Shown here in pieces: positions 59,426-64,000 of a stretch of 64,000 nucleotides of DNA (positions are counted from its first letter, which is position 1; the number at the start of each line of letters is the position of its first letter). The stretch is from Natronorubrum tibetense GA33. Lineage in GTDB: Archaea > Halobacteriota > Halobacteria > Halobacteriales > Natrialbaceae. The notes below the pieces were generated by a model. The model was not told the DNA's origin, searched no databases, and saw nothing but the letters and a program-made list of their open reading frames with translations. Location: the NCBI RefSeq assembly GCF_000383975.1, contig NZ_KB913017.1, positions 2,407,527 to 2,471,526 on the forward strand. The letters are read 5' to 3'. Made by a program: the position numbers and the translations under genes.

Positions 59426-60661
59426 TTACGATTCCCGGAACTCGATCGAGGCGTAGTCGTGGTCCTGGACTTCCATCACCACGAGACTGCCTCGCGGATC
59501 GCCGTTCTCGTCGAAGTCGATCGGACCGCTGACGCCCTGATAATCGATGTCGTCGGCAGTTCCATCGTCTGCAAGGATCTCGTGTGCTTCCTCGTAGGTG
59601 AAGACTTCTTCGCCCTCGGGTCGGGTGACGTCGCGGACGACCTCGCTGAGCGCCTCGCCGGTGAACTCGTCGGCGGCCTGAATCGAGAGCGCTGCGGTGA
59701 CCACACAGTCGTAGGCGAACGCGGACCACGCCGTCGGCGACTCGCCGTACTCCTCTTCGAACGCCGCCGCGAACTCCTGATAGTTGTCCTGGTCTTCCGG
59801 TGCTGCGGGTTCGACGAGTTTCATGCCGTCCATGCTCCCCTCGGGCGTTCCCTCGAGGACGCTGTCGCCCCGGTTCGAGTCGGCGCCGTACAACTGTGGC
59901 TCGTAGCCGCCGGAGTACATGTCGTTGACCATCGTCGCGAACTCGCTCTGGTAGGTGATACAGAGCCACGCGTCCGCTCCGGAGCCGTCCATGCTGGAGA
60001 CGAGGCTGCTGTACGATGACCCTTCTCCGTCGTGGGCGCTGTCGTAGACGATGTCGCCGTCGTACGCTTCCTCGAACGCGTCGAACAGGCTCACGCCGAA
60101 GTCGTCGTTGATGTAAGTTGCTGCAACCTCGTCGTAGCCGTCCTCGGCGATGATGTCCGCCAGCGCGATCGACTGCGTGCGCCCGCTGGGTGACATCCGG
60201 AGGAGGTCTGGTTGATCCGTCAGATCGAGTCCGGTCGAACTCTGGCTCAACTGGACGACGCCAGTCCCCTCGATGACGCTCTCGTAGATCGACATTGAGA
60301 CTCCCGACCCCACGGCCCCGATAACGAACGGGACGTTGTCCTGATTGACGAGTTTCTGTGCCGCTGAGACGCCTTGTTGGGAGGTGCTTTCCGAGTCCTC
60401 GACGATGATCTCGAGGTCCTGGTCCTTGACGCCGATCTCGTTGATGTGCTCGAGAGCGAGCTCCTTGGCGTTCTGGTTTCGCTCACCGAAATCCGCCAGT
60501 GACCCGCTCAGTGAGTCGACCATCCCGATCGTGTAGGCATCGTCGCTCCCCTCTCCTTCCTCCGTCGTGCCGATACAGCCGGCCAGCGCCATTACTCCGA
60601 GTGCAGCCCCGCCGGTTAGCACTTCTCGCCGATTTCGTAGTGGTGTGTCATCAACCGTCAT
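59426..60661 (-). CDS. ABC transporter substrate-binding lipoprotein
   Basis: Extracellular binding protein of 411 residues, first gene of the transporter operon. A Tat signal with lipobox is seen ('NRREVLTGGAALGVMALAGC', Cys at about 29). The mature part has the type I periplasmic-binding fold (branched-chain amino acid receptor family): 'YTIGMVDSLSGSLADFGERN', 'VPFVIGAVGSGVSMSI'. Ligand is not certain: leucine-type amino acids, other amino acids or urea are transported by relatives, and the proline dehydrogenase beside it points to an amino acid. Confidence 0.9.
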   Translation of the reverse strand: MTVDDTPLRNRREVLTGGAALGVMALAGCIGTTEEGEGSDDAYTIGMVDSLSGSLADFGERNQNAKELALEHINEIGVKDQDLEIIVEDSESTSQQGVSAAQKLVNQDNVPFVIGAVGSGVSMSIYESVIEGTGVVQLSQSSTGLDLTDQPDLLRMSPSGRTQSIALADIIAEDGYDEVAATYINDDFGVSLFDAFEEAYDGDIVYDSAHDGEGSSYSSLVSSMDGSGADAWLCITYQSEFATMVNDMYSGGYEPQLYGADSNRGDSVLEGTPEGSMDGMKLVEPAAPEDQDNYQEFAAAFEEEYGESPTAWSAFAYDCVVTAALSIQAADEFTGEALSEVVRDVTRPEGEEVFTYEEAHEILADDGTADDIDYQGVSGPIDFDENGDPRGSLVVMEVQDHDYASIEFRES

Positions 60662-60805
60662 AGCTATCCGTTCGATTGGGAACTCCCCCGATTAGTACCA
60701 CCCCCGACCATGGACGAGATCGCCCCTGAATGCCGGTTTTTGGCACTAATCGAACAAATCTGGCCGTGGACAGTCTCGCGGCGAATCGTCTATGGTCGGG
60801 TGGCC

Positions 60806-60812
60806 GTTTACC
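60806..60812 (+). promoter_or_regulatory. TATA-like element of the proline dehydrogenase gene
   Basis: GTTTACC about 28 bp before the ATG at 60837, leaderless spacing, in the divergent gap with the transporter operon. It supports this ATG over upstream in-frame starts. Confidence 0.45.
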
Positions 60813-60836
60813 CCGATTCCGTTCGAGCATCCGATC

Positions 60837-61673
60837 ATGCTCCTTCCAATTGCGAGAAAATTCGTCGCCGCCGAGGATCAAGCGGGGGCGCTATCGCACG
60901 TTGCGGATCTCAACAAGGACGGTATTAGCGGGATTCTGAACTTGCTCGGAGAACACTACGACAATACAGCTGAAGCCACTGCCGACGCCGACGCCTACAT
61001 CGACATGATCGAGGCCATCGACGACGCCGACCTCGACTGCTGTGTCTCGGTCAAACCCTCCCAGATCGGCCTCGACCTCGGCGATGACGTCTTCCGGACC
61101 CACCTCGAGCGAATCGTCGATGCGGGTGTCGAGCACGATGTCTTCGTCTGGATCGATATGGAAGATTACACGACGACCGACGTGACTCTCGACGCGTTCG
61201 AACACCACGCACACGAGACAGACGGAAACGTCGGCATCTGCGTTCAGGCGAATTTAAAACGCACCCGGGAGGACGTCGAACGACTGGCCGACGTTCCTGG
61301 CAAGGTCCGGTTCGTCAAGGGTGCCTACGACGAACCCGCCGACGTTGCGTACAAACAAAAGGCACGAGTGAACGAGGCCTACCGCGAACTGCTCGCGTTC
61401 GCCTTCGAGACGTTCGACGACGGCATCGCCGTCGGCAGTCACGATCCAGAGATCATCGAGCACGTCGAAGGGCTCGCCGAAACCCACGGGACGCCCTTCG
61501 AGTTCCAGTTACTCATGGGCGTTCGCGAGGACGCCCAACGCGAGCTCGCGTCGGAGTACGAGGTCTACCAGTACGCGCCGTACGGGCCGAAATATCTCTC
61601 CTACTTCTACCGTCGCGTTCGCGAGCGAAAGGAGAACGCGCTGTTCGCGCTTCGGGCAGTGCTCGGGCGGTAG
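60837..61673 (+). CDS. Proline dehydrogenase
   Basis: FAD-dependent oxidation of proline to pyrroline-5-carboxylate, single-domain enzyme of 278 residues. The family pattern is clear: 'VSVKPSQIGLDLGDDV', 'VFVWIDMEDYTTTD', 'VQANLKRTREDVERLAD', 'VRFVKGAYDEPADVAY', 'AVGSHDPEIIEHV', 'YQYAPYGPKYLSYFYRRVRERKEN' (shown in part). ATG at 60837 is fixed by a TATA element. The aldehyde dehydrogenase gene at 62601, with the regulator between, could supply the next step. Its stop TAG lies at the edge of palindromic element A. Confidence 0.9.
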   Translation: MLLPIARKFVAAEDQAGALSHVADLNKDGISGILNLLGEHYDNTAEATADADAYIDMIEAIDDADLDCCVSVKPSQIGLDLGDDVFRTHLERIVDAGVEHDVFVWIDMEDYTTTDVTLDAFEHHAHETDGNVGICVQANLKRTREDVERLADVPGKVRFVKGAYDEPADVAYKQKARVNEAYRELLAFAFETFDDGIAVGSHDPEIIEHVEGLAETHGTPFEFQLLMGVREDAQRELASEYEVYQYAPYGPKYLSYFYRRVRERKENALFALRAVLGR

Positions 61674-61750
61674 TAGCCACTGAAAGTCGATACACCCCCG
61701 ATCGCGAAACCGTATGCGATCGGATGAGAATCGTTTCAGTGGCTACTGTA
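61671..61750. repeat. Palindromic element family A, copy 2
   Basis: About 80 bp with outer arms TAGTAGCCACTGAAAG / TTTCAGTGGCTACTGTA and inner CGATCGC / GCGATCG arms. It fills the gap between two convergent stop codons: TAG of proline dehydrogenase (61671) and TGA of the regulator (61753). It may act as a bidirectional terminator. It is related to copy 1 at 34652 in the outer arms. Confidence 0.75.
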
Positions 61751-61752
61751 AC

Positions 61753-62502
61753 TCAGTTACGCCCGAGGTCATCGGGATCCAACAGCTTCGATTCGGCTTT
61801 TCGAAGGTGGTCGAGCAATGTCGTCTTCGAGATATCGAGTTCGGCCGCGAGTTCCCGCGTTGAGACGCCGCGAGGCCACTGGTAATAGCCCTGGTTACGT
61901 GCGAGTTCGAACACTTCGCGCTGCGTGCTGGTGAGCGTATCCATTCGGTGCTTGCGCTCGGGTTCGCCCGTTGGGGTACTCGTGATGGACTCGACGGTGA
62001 TCTCGGCGTCGCCGTCCTCACAGACGCGGTCGATTTCTGTCTGGACGCCCTCTCGCTCGCCGGCGAACCCGACTTCCCAGTACTCCTGTCCGTTCTCGAT
62101 TCGAACCGGCGCGCTGTGGACGAATCCGTGCTCGAGCAGCGTCGGACAGATCATGTCCTGCGGATCGTACTCGAGGAAAAACTCCCGAACGACGTTGCCC
62201 GGAACCGACGAGGATTGCCGTCGTCCGAACCGCTCCTGCAATTCGAGTACTTCGCCGGCTAGGGGCGACTCGCGTATTTCCTCGATCAACCCTTCGACTT
62301 CGTCGACCGTCTGTCCGAAGGCAGTGAACAGTCCGTTGACTGATTCCCCTTCCGTCGTCGGTGCCGTGTAAATCGCGTGTGCCAGAATGCCTCCGCCAAC
62401 TCGATCGGTCGATTCAATCGCCCAGCAGTTCGGATGCCACAGTTCGAGTGTCACCCGAGTGCCGTGTACTGACTGGCTCTCCCCCATTGTGCTCTCTACC
62501 AT
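61753..62502 (-). CDS. Bacterio-opsin-activator-like HTH regulator
   Basis: A 249-residue regulator with an N-terminal sensing domain (VTLELWHPNCWAIESTDRVGG ... WEVGFAGEREGVQTEID) and a C-terminal HTH_10 domain: 'LTSTQREVFELARNQGYYQW', 'PRGVSTRELAAELDIS', 'KTTLLDHLRKAESKLL'. It sits between proline dehydrogenase (convergent) and the aldehyde dehydrogenase (divergent) and probably controls them. A TATA-like 'actattt' about 28 bp upstream supports the ATG at 62502. Confidence 0.87.
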   Translation of the reverse strand: MVESTMGESQSVHGTRVTLELWHPNCWAIESTDRVGGGILAHAIYTAPTTEGESVNGLFTAFGQTVDEVEGLIEEIRESPLAGEVLELQERFGRRQSSSVPGNVVREFFLEYDPQDMICPTLLEHGFVHSAPVRIENGQEYWEVGFAGEREGVQTEIDRVCEDGDAEITVESITSTPTGEPERKHRMDTLTSTQREVFELARNQGYYQWPRGVSTRELAAELDISKTTLLDHLRKAESKLLDPDDLGRN

Positions 62503-62600
62503 CGTCTGTGCCTATCACACCAAATAGTCGTCGTTGCACCAATCACCACCCTCCCATGGACGGGTCGCGTTATTCTATACCTGGCGACTGATCGATATCC

Positions 62601-64000
62601 ATGAGTCAGCAAACCACAGAGCAGGTGTACGGCCACCACATCGGCGGCGACTGGACCGACGGCGACGGCACTGAGACCTTCGCGAGCGAAAATCCGGCGA
62701 CGGGCGAGGAACTCGCCCGGTTCCACCAGGGAACCGAGTCCGACATCGACGCCGCCCTCGAGGCCGCCGAAGACGCGACCGACGAGTGGCGCGAACTCTC
62801 CTACATCGACCGCGCGGAGTATCTCTGGGACATCTACCACGAACTGCGCGAGCGCACCGACGAACTGGCCGAAATCGTTACGAAAGAGTGCGGGAAGGAG
62901 ATCAGCGAAGGCCGCGCGGACGTTGTCGAAGCCTACCACATGGTCGAGTGGGCGGCGGGCAACGCTCGCCACCCCCACGGCGACGTCGTCCCGAGCGAAA
63001 TCGGGAGCAAGGACGCCTCGATGCGCCGCAAGCCCCGCGGCGTCATCGGCTGTATCACGCCGTGGAACTTCCCCGTCGCGATCCCCTTCTGGCACATGGC
63101 CATCGCCCTCGTGGAAGGGAATACGGTCGTCTGGAAGCCCGCCGAACAGACGCCGTGGTGCGGACAGATCATCGCCGAGATGATGGACGACGCCGGCATT
63201 CCCGACGGCGTCTTCAACATGGTACAGGGCTTCGGTGACGCCGGCGCGAGCATCGTCGACGACGACCGGGTCGACACTGTCCTCTTTACCGGCTCCGCGG
63301 AGGTCGGCCACGAAATTGCGGGGAAAGTCGGCGGCCAGCCCGGAAAACTCGCGGCCTGCGAGATGGGTGGCAAGAACGGCATCGTCGTCACCGAGAAGGC
63401 GGACCTGGACATCGCCGTCCACTCCGCCGTGATGTCGAGTTTCAAGACGACGGGCCAGCGCTGCGTTTCCAGCGAGCGTCTGATCGTCCACGAGGACGTC
63501 TACGACGAGTTCAAGGAGCGATACGTCGCCGTTGCGGAGGATATCAGCGTCGGCGACCCGCTCGAGGAGTCGACGTTCATGGGGCCGGCGATCGAGCCTG
63601 AGCACGTCGAGAAGATCCACCGCGCCAATCAACTCGCTCGTGACGAGGGCGCCGAGGTGCTCGTCGACCGCGCGGAGCTCGACGCCGAGGAGATTCCCCG
63701 AGGAGATTCCCGAGGGTCACGACGAAGGCAACTGGGTCGGTCCGTTCGTCTACGAGATCGAGTACGACAGCGACCTGCGCTGTATCAACGAGGAAGTGTT
63801 CGGGCCACACGTGGCCCTCATGAGTTACTCGGGTGATATCGAAGACGCCGTCGAGATCCACAACGATACACCGTACGGACTCGCCGGCGCGATCATTTCC
63901 GAGGACTATCGCCAGATCCACCACTTCCGAGACCACGCGGAACTCGGACTCGCGTACGCGAACCTGCCGTGTATCGGCGCGGAGGTCCAGTTGCCCTTCG
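62601..64000 (+). CDS. Aldehyde dehydrogenase, frameshifted and cut by window end
   Basis: NAD(P)-dependent aldehyde dehydrogenase; oxidises an aldehyde to the acid. Seen: 'ITPWNFPVAIPFWHM', 'NTVVWKPAEQTPW', 'LFTGSAEVGHEIAG', 'CEMGGKNGIVV' (general-base Glu), 'TTGQRCVSSERL' (catalytic Cys). It could be a pyrroline-5-carboxylate or semialdehyde dehydrogenase because proline dehydrogenase is near. A 13-bp tandem duplication (GAGGAGATTCCCC at 63687-63699, then GAGGAGATTCCC at 63700-63711) shifts the frame: before it the frame codes '...DRAELDAEEIP', after it the family sequence continues in another frame ('EGHDEGNWVGPFVYEIEY', 'CINEEVFGPHVALMSY') to the window edge. Either a pseudogene or an assembly error. 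Confidence 0.85.

Noticed and set aside
1-64000. rRNA, tRNA, integrase or transposase genes
   Set aside because: None was recognised on either strand by eye; a search with covariance models would be needed to exclude a tRNA.

Overview
The window looks like chromosome of an extremely halophilic archaeon, most likely of the Natrialbales (Natrinema/Haloterrigena/Natronorubrum group). The grounds are high GC, strongly acidic proteins, Tat-type lipoprotein signals (RR followed by a lipobox Cys), TATA boxes about 26-30 bp ahead of start codons (leaderless transcripts), archaeal information genes (DnaG-type primase, FAU-1, UbaA) and many small proteins typical of haloarchaea. No rRNA, tRNA, CRISPR array, integrase or transposase was seen. 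About 70 genes are annotated. Most are ordinary core genes in short operons; some long open frames on the opposite strands are by-products of GC-rich codon usage.

Layout. 0-10 kb: 3' end of an aldo/keto reductase, a lipoprotein with a long Pro-Glu-Asp tract, a zinc ribbon, a Nudix hydrolase, FAU-1 with a triplicated translation start, a PrsW protease and a 751-residue acidic PRC-barrel-like protein. 10-22 kb: riboflavin synthase, a UvrD-like helicase coupled to a degenerate M24 protein, two small zinc proteins, UbaA, a duplicated membrane protein, an SDR, a DUF3311/sodium-solute symporter pair, a membrane-tethered winged-helix regulator and DnaG. 22-27 kb: a polyprenyl-lipid cluster (DUF92 protein, a cis-prenyltransferase-like subunit without the active site, a wHTH regulator, and the catalytic cis-prenyltransferase). 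27-31 kb: siroheme-dependent heme genes (AhbA/B fusion, precorrin-2 dehydrogenase, HemA). 31-48 kb: pterin dehydratase, LWR-salt protein, HAD phosphatase, a beta-helix protein coupled to a tiny lipoprotein, two MoeA proteins around a MATE exporter and a serine hydrolase, a GIDE-domain protein, Hsp20, a UbiB-type kinase, an enolase-like protein and a metallophosphoesterase. 48-51 kb: a decaying stretch with gene relics. 52-55 kb: UvrA. 55-64 kb: a branched-chain-type ABC transporter next to proline dehydrogenase, a regulator and a frameshifted aldehyde dehydrogenase, which together suggest amino-acid (possibly proline) uptake and oxidation.

The most interesting signals are: (1) the linked DUF92 / inactive cis-prenyltransferase-like / catalytic cis-prenyltransferase genes, whose complementary motif losses predict a two-subunit enzyme; (2) two families of about 80-bp palindromes, two copies each, whose ends fall on or within a few bases of the stop codon of a flanking gene; (3) a triplicated Shine-Dalgarno/ATG unit at FAU-1; (4) a catalytically dead M24 protein overlapping a helicase; (5) relics at 49-50 kb and a 13-bp duplication that breaks the last gene.
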